Positions 35,478 through 44,191 of a stretch of 64,000 bases of DNA are shown piece after piece (the first letter of the stretch is position 1; every line of letters begins with the position of its first letter). The position numbers and the translations under genes are program-made. This stretch comes from Pseudahrensia aquimaris. GTDB lineage: Bacteria; Pseudomonadota; Alphaproteobacteria; Rhizobiales; Rhizobiaceae. Where the stretch lies: positions 620,001 to 684,000 of the forward strand of contig NZ_JBHTJV010000003.1 in the NCBI RefSeq assembly GCF_042676045.1, read 5' to 3'. The notes below the pieces were generated by a model, which was not told the DNA's origin, did no database searches, and saw only the letters and a list, made by a program, of their open reading frames with translations.

Positions 35478-36784
35478 CGGAAGGCGCGTGCAGTCTCCGG
35501 CAGCCAAAGCGCAATTTCGGGGATCAGGAATACGGCGACGATCAGCACCAGTTGCGCAAGCACAAAAGGGATAACACCGACATAAATCGAATACAGTTTC
35601 ACATGCGGAGCCATGCCTTTGATAACGAATACGTTCATGCCGATGGGCGGCGTTATGAGGCCAAGTTCGACCACCATGACCACAATGATGCCGAACCATA
35701 CGGGGTCAAACCCCAACGCTGTCACGATGGGGAAGAAAATCGGCACAGTGAGCAAGATCATCGCCAGCGCATCAAGGAAACAGCCCATCACCAGATAAAT
35801 CAGCAATATGATCGCCATGATGGCCATGGGCGACATATCGAGGCCGGACACAAAGCCGGACAACGCACCGGCGATACCGGAGAAGACGATAAGGTTGTTG
35901 AGCGTTAACGCGCCGATCAGAATGGTGAAAATCATCGCTGTGGTTTGCACGGTTTCCATTAAGGCGGCCGATGCGTTGGCGAAGGTAAGCCTTCCCCGCA
36001 GAGCAGAAAGGCCGAACGCTCCCACCGCACCGATCCCTGCCGCTTCGGTTGGGGTGAAGACGCCGAAGTAGATGCCACCGATCACGAGCAAAAAGAGCAG
36101 CAAAATCGCCCAAGTGCGACCCAATGCGGCGAACTTCTCGCGGGTCGAGGTTTTCTCACCGGCAGCGCCCATTTCGGGCCAGATGCGGGTGACGATGGAA
36201 ATGACCAACATGAAACCGATGATGGTGAGAATGCCCGGCAGGAACCCGGCAATGAAGAGATCACCAATCGAAGTTTCTGTCAGCACGCCATACAACACCA
36301 GCACAACCGAAGGCGGAATGAGAATGCCGATAATGCCGCCGGCTGCTATTGAGCCGGTGGAAAGGCTTTCGGCGTATTTGTAGCGCTGCATTTCCGGCAG
36401 CGCGACTTGGCTCATGGTGGCGGCAGTGGCCACCGATGAGCCGCAAATCGCAGCAAATGCTCCGCAAGCACCTATGGTTGCAAGCGCAAGACCGCCGCGA
36501 AATGCGCCGAACCAAGCGTTGAACGCGGCGTAGAGTTCTTTGCTCAGCCCGCAGCGCGAAGCGACAGAGCCCATGAGCACGAAAAGCGGAATAATCGAAA
36601 GGCTGTAGGTAACGGTGTTCTCGTAAACCGTGGTGCCGAACAGCGAAAGCGCCGGCCCCCAGCCAATGATGGCAGCCATACCAACAAGCCCCACCAAGCC
36701 CATGGCAAAGCCGATGGGAACGGTTAGGATTAAAAGGACGAAAAGGCCGAGAAAAGCGACTGTGCCTATTGTGAACGGATCCAT
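35474..36784 (-). CDS. dctM: TRAP transporter large permease DctM
   Basis: A 436-residue protein with about 12 transmembrane segments of the DctM/SiaM family. The conserved GGIIGILIPPSVVLVLYG and GLITPPIGMNVFVIKG segments form the two pore halves. It drives Na+-coupled uptake of a carboxylate with DctQ and DctP. It lies 3 bases downstream of dctQ and ends overlapping the MFS gene. The substrate is unknown; the catabolic genes on the other side of dctP suggest the compound they degrade. Confidence 0.93.
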   Translation of the reverse strand: MDPFTIGTVAFLGLFVLLILTVPIGFAMGLVGLVGMAAIIGWGPALSLFGTTVYENTVTYSLSIIPLFVLMGSVASRCGLSKELYAAFNAWFGAFRGGLALATIGACGAFAAICGSSVATAATMSQVALPEMQRYKYAESLSTGSIAAGGIIGILIPPSVVLVLYGVLTETSIGDLFIAGFLPGILTIIGFMLVISIVTRIWPEMGAAGEKTSTREKFAALGRTWAILLLFLLVIGGIYFGVFTPTEAAGIGAVGAFGLSALRGRLTFANASAALMETVQTTAMIFTILIGALTLNNLIVFSGIAGALSGFVSGLDMSPMAIMAIILLIYLVMGCFLDALAMILLTVPIFFPIVTALGFDPVWFGIIVVMVVELGLITPPIGMNVFVIKGMAPHVKLYSIYVGVIPFVLAQLVLIVAVFLIPEIALWLPETARAFR

Positions 36785-36787
36785 CGC

Positions 36788-37291
36788 CTATGCCTCCTCG
36801 TCTGGCGTAAAATGCGCTTGAGGAGCTTGGTCGGTGGCGAAGAAAATTTGATAGACAGCGATAACGACCGTGAAGCCAGCGGTGGCGGACATGATCATCA
36901 CGATCGGATAAATCGGAAAAGCCAGAATATCCGTTACCAAACCGTCAGACATAAAATTGCCCGCGCGATCCCAAAGTCGCCACGCCATGAGCGCGATAAA
37001 GACACTGCCAGCGATTGCAGCAATTCGGGCGAGGAACCGGCGGATCGCCGGAGGGGAAGCAGCGGAGACCAGATCAACCGCGATGTGGCCCCGGTTTAAC
37101 GTGGTGATTGCGAGGCCAAAAAACACAAGCAGGCCCATGTTCAGGCCGATCAACTCGACTGCGAATGTGAGCGGCGCATCGAAGAAATAACGGCCTACCA
37201 CGTCAAAGAACGTGATCAGCATGAGAACGACCAAAACCACGCAAGCAGCAGCAGCCAACCAATTGGAAATGGTTTTCGTGATCCGTTCCAT
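36788..37291 (-). CDS. dctQ: TRAP transporter small permease DctQ
   Basis: A 167-residue protein with four transmembrane helices and the family motif R-G-H-I-A-V-D preceded by T-L-N in the second loop. It is the small membrane subunit that pairs with DctM. A strong hairpin separates it from the upstream binding-protein gene. Confidence 0.9.
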   Translation of the reverse strand: MERITKTISNWLAAAACVVLVVLMLITFFDVVGRYFFDAPLTFAVELIGLNMGLLVFFGLAITTLNRGHIAVDLVSAASPPAIRRFLARIAAIAGSVFIALMAWRLWDRAGNFMSDGLVTDILAFPIYPIVMIMSATAGFTVVIAVYQIFFATDQAPQAHFTPDEEA

Positions 37292-37329
37292 AGATGCCCC
37301 CTTTTGCGATCATCCGATGTGAACGCGAA

Positions 37330-37362
37330 AGCGGGGCAGCTTTTTGATCAAGCTGCCCCGCT
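37330..37362 (-). terminator. Strong hairpin between dctP and dctQ
   Basis: AGCGGGGCAGCTT (37330-37342) and AAGCTGCCCCGCT (37350-37362) form a perfect 13-bp stem with a 7-base loop. It lies directly after the dctP stop and lacks a long T-tract. It probably protects dctP mRNA and reduces read-through into dctQM, giving excess binding protein. Confidence 0.75.
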
Positions 37363-37381
37363 AAGAATAATGCGCTAGACC

Positions 37382-38410
37382 CTACTTTGAGTATTTCTCA
37401 ACCGTAGCAATCAGGTCTGCCAACAGCGCCTTACCGTCGAGACCCGCATCATCGGCGCGTTTGATCCAGTCTTCATTCATGAACGCGACCTTTTCTTTCC
37501 AGCGCGCCACTTCTTCAGGCGAAAGCTCATGGACCATACCGCCATCAGCGGTTGCAACTTCAAGACCGGCTTCGTCTGCACGGTCCCAGCCAGCACCGAG
37601 AATTTTAGCCCCAGCGATGCCGCCTTGCTCGGTCAGCACTTTCTTGTGCTCATCAGAAAGCGCATCCCATTTGGCGCGATTCATCATCACGGCGAACACC
37701 GTGGTGTAGAGGCCACCGGGAATTTTCAGGTGATGGTCGGTCAATTCACCGATCTTAAAACCACGAACGCCTTCGAACGGGAACATGGCCCCATCGGCAA
37801 CGCCTTTCTGGATGGCTTCGTAGGCTTGCGGAGCAGGCATGGCGACGGGAGTTGCACCCAACGCTTCCGACATACGCACACCACCGCCGCCAACGCGCAG
37901 TTTCACGCCTTCGAGGTCTTCCAGCTTAGTGATGCTCTTCTTGGAGTGAATGGCACCAGCGCCGTGGACCATCAATGTGACCACCTTCACGTCTTTGAAT
38001 TCTTTGTCGAAGCCGATGTTGCGGTCATACCAGTCGTAAGCGGCCTGCGAACCGATCTCGCCGTTTGGCGAAAGGAACGGTAATTCCAAGCCGCGCAAAA
38101 TTTCGAAAGGGCCAGGTGTGTAAGCCGCGACGTGATACGCCATGTCTGCCGCACCGTCGCGCACCACGTCATATTGTGCTGGTGGCTTGGCGATGGGAGC
38201 AGGGTCAATCTTGATCGTAAGTGTGCCGCCCGACGCTTCTTCGATGGTCTTAATCCACGTCGGCAACGTGTCGGCCACAAGATGATGACGTGGCGGAAGC
38301 CATGTGGACATGCGCAATGTAACGTTCTGTGCGAATGCGGCTGTTGCACCAATTGTGCAGGAAAGCGCAACGCCAAGAGCACCGGCTTTGAGAATGGAAC
38401 GTCGATTCAT
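37382..38410 (-). CDS. dctP: TRAP transporter substrate-binding protein DctP
   Basis: A 342-residue periplasmic protein. It has a twin-Arg-like start (MNRRSILKAG), a hydrophobic core and cleavage near AAFAQ. The mature part has the DctP fold marks LRMSTWLPPRHH and the long ligand-binding helix region around GVRMSEALGATPVAMPAPQ with the expected Arg (K-L-R-V-G) for a carboxylate. ATG 38410 was chosen over 38473, since the latter adds residues before the signal. It is divergent from the nicX-like gene with 239 bases between them, which makes it a natural partner for that pathway. Confidence 0.9.
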   Translation of the reverse strand: MNRRSILKAGALGVALSCTIGATAAFAQNVTLRMSTWLPPRHHLVADTLPTWIKTIEEASGGTLTIKIDPAPIAKPPAQYDVVRDGAADMAYHVAAYTPGPFEILRGLELPFLSPNGEIGSQAAYDWYDRNIGFDKEFKDVKVVTLMVHGAGAIHSKKSITKLEDLEGVKLRVGGGGVRMSEALGATPVAMPAPQAYEAIQKGVADGAMFPFEGVRGFKIGELTDHHLKIPGGLYTTVFAVMMNRAKWDALSDEHKKVLTEQGGIAGAKILGAGWDRADEAGLEVATADGGMVHELSPEEVARWKEKVAFMNEDWIKRADDAGLDGKALLADLIATVEKYSK

Positions 38411-38649
38411 GAATTTTCCTCCGTTAAACACTTTGTGTTTGCTGGCGTCTTCTGGAGCAGCCTTAGCAACCACGTTCTCCCAAGGGCGTTTTCACATTTT
38501 GTCTGCCCCTTTGAAGGCCGAAAGCTATGCGGAAAGCCGCACGTTGTAAACGCTGCAAACAGCCGGAATGAATGCGTCTTTCGTCTCGACAGAACAAAGC
38601 TGCCATGCTGAAAACACGCACGACAATACAGGGAGGCACGGGCAACGCG

Positions 38650-39696
38650 ATGTTCAGTGACAGGATCGAGGGCAAGTGGATTGCGAGCTTTGCACGGCTG
38701 TTTGAATTAAGCGGCGTAGCGGCGGGCGATGAGGTGGTTATTGTCTCCGAGACACAGTCGCGCCAACTCAACGTGCATCTGAGCGAACTGGCGCTGGTTC
38801 AACTTGGCGCTCGCCCCTTGCATGTGGTGCTGACAACGCCTGCGCAATCAGCGCCTGTTCCCATCCGCTCGACCGGCACCACAGCAGCAATTGCCCATAG
38901 TGTGCCAGCGCTCGCAGCGCTTTCCTTCGGCGGATTGGTCGTCGATTGCACGCTGGAAGGCATGTTGCATGCGCCTGAGTTGCCAACCATTTTAAAGGCC
39001 GGTTCGCGCGTGGTGATGGTGTCCAACGAACACCCCGACATTCTGGAGCGTGTGGGCCATGATGAGGGTCTGAAAGAACGCGTAAAGGCAGGCATGAAGA
39101 TGATGCGCGGCGCCAAAGAAATGCGAGTCACGTCTGAAGCTGGAACCGACCTGACCATCAGAATGGAAGGTGCAGTTGTTGGCGGTGGATGGGGCTACAC
39201 GACCACACCGGGAACGATCACCAATTGGCCGGGCGGACTGTGCCTCGCCTTCCCTGCACGTGGCACGGTGAACGGCTCGCTCGTTCTTGCCAAGGGCGAC
39301 CAGAACCTCACCTTCAAACGCACGATGGAAGACGAAGTGCGGCTGACATTCGAGAACGATTACATCCGCGCCATCGAAGGCGATCATATGGATGGCGATT
39401 TGCTGCGCGAATACATCGCCGTTTGGAACGAAGAGGATGCCTACGCTATTTCGCATGTCGGTTGGGGCATGAACCACCGGGCGCAATGGTCGGCGATGGA
39501 GCTTTATGACAAGAGCGACCATAACGGCACCGAGCAGCGGGTTTTTGCGGGCAACTTCCTGTTTTCCACCGGAGCGAATGAAGTTGCCAAACGCTTCACG
39601 CTTGGCCATTTCGATCTACCCATGCGCAATTGTTCCGTGAGCCTCGATGGCAAAGAGGTTGTCGTAAAGGGCAAGCTGGTAGAGGCGCTCGCGTGA
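38650..39696 (+). CDS. NicX-like 2,5-dihydroxypyridine dioxygenase / M29-fold protein
   Basis: A 348-residue protein with the aminopeptidase-M29-like fold used by NicX, the Fe(II) enzyme that opens 2,5-dihydroxypyridine in nicotinate breakdown. H269 (SHVGWGMN), H320 and D322 (GHFDLPMRNCS) fit the reported iron ligands of NicX (His265, His318, Asp320) with almost the same spacing, and GNFLFSTGAN is also family-like. ATG 38650 was taken as the start, with GGGAGG 13 bases upstream; the frame extends to 38572. Its GTGA overlap with the next gene shows coupling. The substrate may be another hydroxylated N-heterocycle. Confidence 0.75.
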   Translation: MFSDRIEGKWIASFARLFELSGVAAGDEVVIVSETQSRQLNVHLSELALVQLGARPLHVVLTTPAQSAPVPIRSTGTTAAIAHSVPALAALSFGGLVVDCTLEGMLHAPELPTILKAGSRVVMVSNEHPDILERVGHDEGLKERVKAGMKMMRGAKEMRVTSEAGTDLTIRMEGAVVGGGWGYTTTPGTITNWPGGLCLAFPARGTVNGSLVLAKGDQNLTFKRTMEDEVRLTFENDYIRAIEGDHMDGDLLREYIAVWNEEDAYAISHVGWGMNHRAQWSAMELYDKSDHNGTEQRVFAGNFLFSTGANEVAKRFTLGHFDLPMRNCSVSLDGKEVVVKGKLVEALA

Positions 39697-40469
39697 GCGT
39701 TGCCAGTCATATCGATGAAGGCAGCGGTCCGGCGGTCGTCTTTCTGCATGGGGTTGGCAGCGGCAAAGAAGGCTTTTCGCGCCAACGTTTGACACTTGTT
39801 GAAGCGGGTTACCGCTTTATCGCCGTGGACGCGCCGGGCTTTGGGGAAACGCTTGCAAGTGACGCGGGTTTTGAGGCGCATGTGGGCGCGGTCATCGGTG
39901 TGCTGGATCATCTTGGCATAGAACGCGCCATTTTCGTGGGCCATTCGCTTGGCGGCATGACGGTGCAGGAAATCTTCGCCAAACACCGCGAACGCGTATT
40001 GGCCATGGTGCTATCGGCAACCAGCCCCGCTTTCGGCAAGCCAGGCGGGGACTTTCAGCGAGAGTTCATCGCGGCGCGGCTGAAACCGTTCGAGCAGGGG
40101 ATGACCATGCCGCAATTCGCAGCGTCCTTTGCCGAGAAGCTAATCGGCCCGTCTCCGGAGGAAGGAACGTTGAGTGAAATAATCGACGTCATGTCCGCTG
40201 TCCCGGTTGAAAGCTACATCGCCGCCATGCGAACGATCACTACCTTTGATCGGCGAGAGCAGCTTGGCGCTGTCGACGTTCCAACTCTGTTGATCGCCGG
40301 AAGCCATGACACCAATTCGCCTGCGCCGATGATGGAAAAAATGGCAAGCAAGATTCCTCACGCACACTTTATTCTTCTCGATCAAACTGGCCACATGGCC
40401 CCGATTGAAAATTCGCGCCAATTCAATCACCATGTGCTGGAGTTTTTGGGAGCCGTATCACCATGTTGA
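39693..40469 (+). CDS. Alpha/beta hydrolase, possible N-formylmaleamate deformylase
   Basis: A 258-residue alpha/beta hydrolase. VFLHGVGSG forms the oxyanion loop, S85 is in GHSLGGM, an Asp is in AGSHDTNSP and a His is in DQTGHMAP, so the triad is complete. The start is GTG 39693, which overlaps the stop of the NicX-like gene. In nicotinate degradation NicX is followed by the hydrolase NicD, which removes formate from N-formylmaleamate, so this position suggests that role. Sequence alone does not separate it from other small hydrolases. Confidence 0.7.
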   Translation: MSVASHIDEGSGPAVVFLHGVGSGKEGFSRQRLTLVEAGYRFIAVDAPGFGETLASDAGFEAHVGAVIGVLDHLGIERAIFVGHSLGGMTVQEIFAKHRERVLAMVLSATSPAFGKPGGDFQREFIAARLKPFEQGMTMPQFAASFAEKLIGPSPEEGTLSEIIDVMSAVPVESYIAAMRTITTFDRREQLGAVDVPTLLIAGSHDTNSPAPMMEKMASKIPHAHFILLDQTGHMAPIENSRQFNHHVLEFLGAVSPC

Positions 40470-41695
40470 ACAAGTTGCCTGTCGCCAAAGCCGGAATGAG
40501 CGCGGAAGAATTGATCGCCATCGCCCGCGAATTGGGCGAGATGCGGTTTGCGCCGCGCTCCGCAGAATATGACCGTGAGGCGAAGTTTCCGACCGAGAAT
40601 TACGAAGACCTGCGCCGTGCGGGTTTTCTCGCGCTAACGATTCCAGCAGAATACGGCGGTATCGGCGCAGATTTTGAAACGTATTGCCGCGTATCCGCAG
40701 AACTTGGCCGCTGGTGCGGTGCGACAGCGCTGACCTTCAACATGCACGCGCAGACGACGTTCTGGACGGGAGCGATGTTCGATTCGCTGCCCATTGATGA
40801 TGATGTTCGGGCCACTCAAAACGCAAGGCGGGCGAAGCTCTACGATTGTGTTGTGAACGGCGAAGGCATCTTCGCACAGCCGTTTTCCGAGCCGAATTCG
40901 GCCGCTGCCGCGGGCAAAGCACCGTTTGGTACAACAGCACGCAAGGTTGACGGGGGCTGGATCGTCAACGGGGTGAAGCACTTCGCATCGCTCGCCGGTG
41001 CGGCTTCACACTATTCCATGGCCTGCACAATCGAGACCGACGAGGGCGATCAGCGCACTAAGAATGCAGTCTATTTGTGCGTTCCTGCGGACGCTGATGG
41101 GTTCGAGATCATCGGTTCCTGGGATCCGCTCGGTATGCGGGCGACCGTCTCGATGGGGCTGAAGATGGAGGAGGTCTTTGTTCCCGACGACCTGGAATTG
41201 CTGCCACCCGGTGCGTACTACCGCATGGCGCTGAAATGGCCGCACATGTTCTTCACCTTGTCGCCTTCCTATATGGGATTACAACAAGGTGCGTTTGATT
41301 TCACCGTCAAGTATCTGCGCGGCGAGGTTGAGGGCGTGACTCACAAATCTCGCTCCATCCCGGCCAAACAGCACGCGGTTTCGCGTATGCGCCTTATGCT
41401 GGAACAATCGCGGGCGTTGTTTGAAATGACGATTTCGGAAGCGGCCTATGCACCCAGCAAAGAAGCTCGAATGCGGGCCTATGCGGCGCAACACACGATC
41501 ATGGAGCACGCGCAGGAAATTTGTGCGCTTGCGCTGCGCACTTGTGGCGGGCGCACCTTGCTGAAATCTTTTCCGCTGGAGCGAATGTACCGTGAAAGCC
41601 GCTGTGGTTCGCTCATGCTGCCTTGGACGGCGGAAATCACCGAGCATCGTTTGGGCGATGAAAGCCTCTACGAGCCGGGCGAAAAGCGGGACTGA
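40463..41695 (+). CDS. Acyl-CoA dehydrogenase-family flavoprotein
   Basis: A 410-residue acyl-CoA dehydrogenase-fold protein. The N-terminal helical part has IPAEYGGIGADFETY, the FAD-binding centre has FSEPNSAAAAGK, FGTTARKVDGGWIVNGVKHF and DPLGMRATVS, and the C-terminal helices follow. The catalytic Glu typical of medium-chain enzymes is not obvious at the C-terminal position, so it may oxidise another acyl-CoA or act as a flavin monooxygenase, as some members do. It overlaps the hydrolase gene by 7 bases, so it belongs to the same operon. Confidence 0.85.
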   Translation: MLNKLPVAKAGMSAEELIAIARELGEMRFAPRSAEYDREAKFPTENYEDLRRAGFLALTIPAEYGGIGADFETYCRVSAELGRWCGATALTFNMHAQTTFWTGAMFDSLPIDDDVRATQNARRAKLYDCVVNGEGIFAQPFSEPNSAAAAGKAPFGTTARKVDGGWIVNGVKHFASLAGAASHYSMACTIETDEGDQRTKNAVYLCVPADADGFEIIGSWDPLGMRATVSMGLKMEEVFVPDDLELLPPGAYYRMALKWPHMFFTLSPSYMGLQQGAFDFTVKYLRGEVEGVTHKSRSIPAKQHAVSRMRLMLEQSRALFEMTISEAAYAPSKEARMRAYAAQHTIMEHAQEICALALRTCGGRTLLKSFPLERMYRESRCGSLMLPWTAEITEHRLGDESLYEPGEKRD

Positions 41696-41706
41696 CGCGC
41701 GTTTCC

Positions 41707-43179
41707 ATGAGATTGGGCCACGCCTTGCGCGCTTTCGCCGACAGTACGCCGGATGCGGTCGCGCTTCGGTTTGAGGGGCGCGACACCACTTTTGCCGAAC
41801 TGCGCGATCAGGTCTTCGCCATCGCGCAGCATTTGCGCAACGAACTTGGCATCAAGCACGGCGACCGCGTTGGCTATCTGGGTCTTAATCATGACCACAT
41901 GATCCGGCTGGTTCTGGCGTGTGCGGAAATCGGCGCGATGTTTGCGCCGCTGAATTCGCGTCTGGCTTTGGCGGAATACCGTTATCTCATTAAAGACGCC
42001 GAGCCCTCTGTGCTGTTCCACGACGATGCTTTTGCAGAGACGGCTGCACAGTTGGATTTGAGGCATTTACAGGTTGAGGCCCTCGATACCTTATCGCCCG
42101 TCTCCGACTTCGAGGCAGCGGGCGAGAGCGGCGACGCACTCTTGCTGGTTTACACATCGGGAACAACGGGCAAGCCAAAGGGCGTGGTTCTCACCCAAAT
42201 GTCGGTCTGGGCGACGGTAGAAAACGGGCAAGCGCTCTACAGTTTTCAGAGCGGTCAAACCGTTCTCATCACTCTGCCGCTGTTTCATGTGGGCGGGCTG
42301 TGCATTCTGCTGCTGCCCGCTCTTGCGCATGGGGCAACGATTGAACTCCACCGCCGCTTTGATCCTTCCGCCGCGCTCACCAGCCTTGATGGTGGAGACA
42401 TCACGACCACCATCCTCGTGCCTGCTCAAATGGCGGCGATGATGACTCTGCCGGAATGGCCTTCGGCAGAATTCGACGGCCTCAAATACATCGTCGTTGG
42501 CTCTTCGGTTATTCCGCTGGAGCAAATTCAGGCTTGGCATGCGCGGGGCATTCCAGTCAGCCAGATTTACGGTGCAACCGAAACCGGGCCTTCTGCCATT
42601 GGGCTGCGGCTTGAGGATTGCTGCGATCACGAAGGCTCAGCGGGTACCGCCCTGCCCCTCTGTCAGATTGAGGTGCGCGATGCGGCTGGAAAATCGCTTG
42701 GCACAGATGAAGCCGGCGACATTTGGGTGCGCGGGCCAAATGTGATGCAGGGCTATTGGCGACAGCCTGAGGAGACCGACAAGGTTTTGGTCGATGGCTG
42801 GTATAATACGGGCGATATCGGGCGGCGGGACAAAGAAGGGTTCTACTGGATCATCGACCGTTCCAAGGACGTCATCATCTCCGGCGGCGAGAACATCTAT
42901 CCAGCGGAAGTCGAAGCAGCCTCGTTGGAGCATGAAGCCATCGCTGCCGTCGCAGTTGTCGGACGGCCGGATGCCCGCTGGGGCGAAACGCCAGTGGCGG
43001 TGATTGAAACAAAAGCGGGGCAAAGTCTTACCGAAGAGACGTTTCTCGCCTTCCTGCAAGAACGGATTGCACGGTATAAGCAACCAAAGTCGGTGGTCTT
43101 TATGGACGCCTTGCCCCGCAATGTGATGGGCAAAGTGGAAAAAAGTGTTTTGCGCCAGATGGTGCGGGAGGAGGGTTAG
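41707..43179 (+). CDS. Class I adenylate-forming acyl-CoA ligase
   Basis: A 490-residue ANL-superfamily ligase. The P-loop is VYTSGTTGKPKGVV, followed by YGATETGPSA, the W-Y-N-T-G-D-I hinge Asp region, DRSKDVIISGGENIYP and the C-terminal lysine in NVMGKVEKS. It should activate a carboxylic acid to its CoA thioester through an acyl-adenylate, feeding the acyl-CoA dehydrogenase encoded just upstream (11 bases). The substrate is unknown; size and sequence suggest a short or aromatic acid. Confidence 0.88.
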   Translation: MRLGHALRAFADSTPDAVALRFEGRDTTFAELRDQVFAIAQHLRNELGIKHGDRVGYLGLNHDHMIRLVLACAEIGAMFAPLNSRLALAEYRYLIKDAEPSVLFHDDAFAETAAQLDLRHLQVEALDTLSPVSDFEAAGESGDALLLVYTSGTTGKPKGVVLTQMSVWATVENGQALYSFQSGQTVLITLPLFHVGGLCILLLPALAHGATIELHRRFDPSAALTSLDGGDITTTILVPAQMAAMMTLPEWPSAEFDGLKYIVVGSSVIPLEQIQAWHARGIPVSQIYGATETGPSAIGLRLEDCCDHEGSAGTALPLCQIEVRDAAGKSLGTDEAGDIWVRGPNVMQGYWRQPEETDKVLVDGWYNTGDIGRRDKEGFYWIIDRSKDVIISGGENIYPAEVEAASLEHEAIAAVAVVGRPDARWGETPVAVIETKAGQSLTEETFLAFLQERIARYKQPKSVVFMDALPRNVMGKVEKSVLRQMVREEG

Positions 43180-44181
43180 GTGAGCCAGTATAACATCGCG
43201 ATTTTTGGCGCGGGCCGTATTGGCGGCGTTCATGGCGGCAACATTACGGTCCATCCCGATTGCAAGGTTAGCCACGTTATTGATCCGTTTGGAGACAATG
43301 CCGAAAAGCTTGCTGCTAAACTTGAGGCCGTCGTTGCCACCGAAGCGGAAGCGCTGGCGGATGCAAGCGTCGATGCCATCGTAATCGGTTCCGCCACCAA
43401 CACCCATGCAGACCTGATAGAAAAAGGCTTGAAAGCTGGAAAAGCGGTGTTTTGCGAAAAGCCAGTCGATTTGAGCCTGGCGAGGGTGGAGCAATTGATT
43501 GAAGCGATCAAAGGCGAGAGCAAGCCCCTTTTCATCGCCTTCAATCGCCGTTTCGATCCGGGCATCTGGGCCATGCATGAGCGTATTGAGGCCGGTGCTA
43601 TTGGCGACGTGGAACTGGCAACGATCATTTCCAAAGACCCCGAAGCGCCGCCGCTTGAATACATTCAGGTTGCCGGCGGTCTGCTGCGCGATATGACAAT
43701 CCATGATTTCGACATGGCGCGCTTTCTGCTGCCCGAAGAACCCGTGCGCGTCACCGCGCTTGCCTCGGCGCTGACCAGTGATGTTGTGAAAAGCGAGGGC
43801 GACCTTGATACCGCGGTTATCACGCTTCAAACCGCAAGCGGTGCGATTGCAACGATTACGAATTCGCGGCGTACGACCTACGGCTACGACCAGCGCGTTG
43901 AAGTTCATGGCTCAGGCGGGATGTTGCGCACGGAAAACATGCAACCCACGCGGTTGATCGAGGAAAATGCGAGCGGGTCGGTTCACGAAAAGCCGTTGTA
44001 TTTCTTCATCGAGCGCTACCAGGAAAGTTATCGCAACGAATGGGCGCATTTTGTGCGCGTGCTGAAGGGCGAGGAACAGCCAATTTGCACGATCGAAGAT
44101 GGCAGGCTGGCGCTTGTTCTGGCGGAAGCGGCTTACAAATCGCTTGCGGAAGGTCGCACGGTGGATGTGAGCGAAATCTAG
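43180..44181 (+). CDS. Gfo/Idh/MocA oxidoreductase, inositol dehydrogenase-like
   Basis: A 333-residue NAD(P)-dependent dehydrogenase. The Rossmann motif is FGAGRIGGVHG, followed by EKPVDLS with the conserved Lys, and the catalytic region GGLLRDMTIHDFDMARFL with Asp and His. These match IolG-type inositol 2-dehydrogenases and other sugar or cyclitol enzymes. The start is GTG 43180, directly after the ligase stop, with a strong GGGAGGAGGG. No other iol gene is present. It is the last gene of the plus-strand operon and is convergent with the second TRAP transporter. Confidence 0.85.
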   Translation: MSQYNIAIFGAGRIGGVHGGNITVHPDCKVSHVIDPFGDNAEKLAAKLEAVVATEAEALADASVDAIVIGSATNTHADLIEKGLKAGKAVFCEKPVDLSLARVEQLIEAIKGESKPLFIAFNRRFDPGIWAMHERIEAGAIGDVELATIISKDPEAPPLEYIQVAGGLLRDMTIHDFDMARFLLPEEPVRVTALASALTSDVVKSEGDLDTAVITLQTASGAIATITNSRRTTYGYDQRVEVHGSGGMLRTENMQPTRLIEENASGSVHEKPLYFFIERYQESYRNEWAHFVRVLKGEEQPICTIEDGRLALVLAEAAYKSLAEGRTVDVSEI

Positions 44182-44191
44182 CCCAAGTCGG

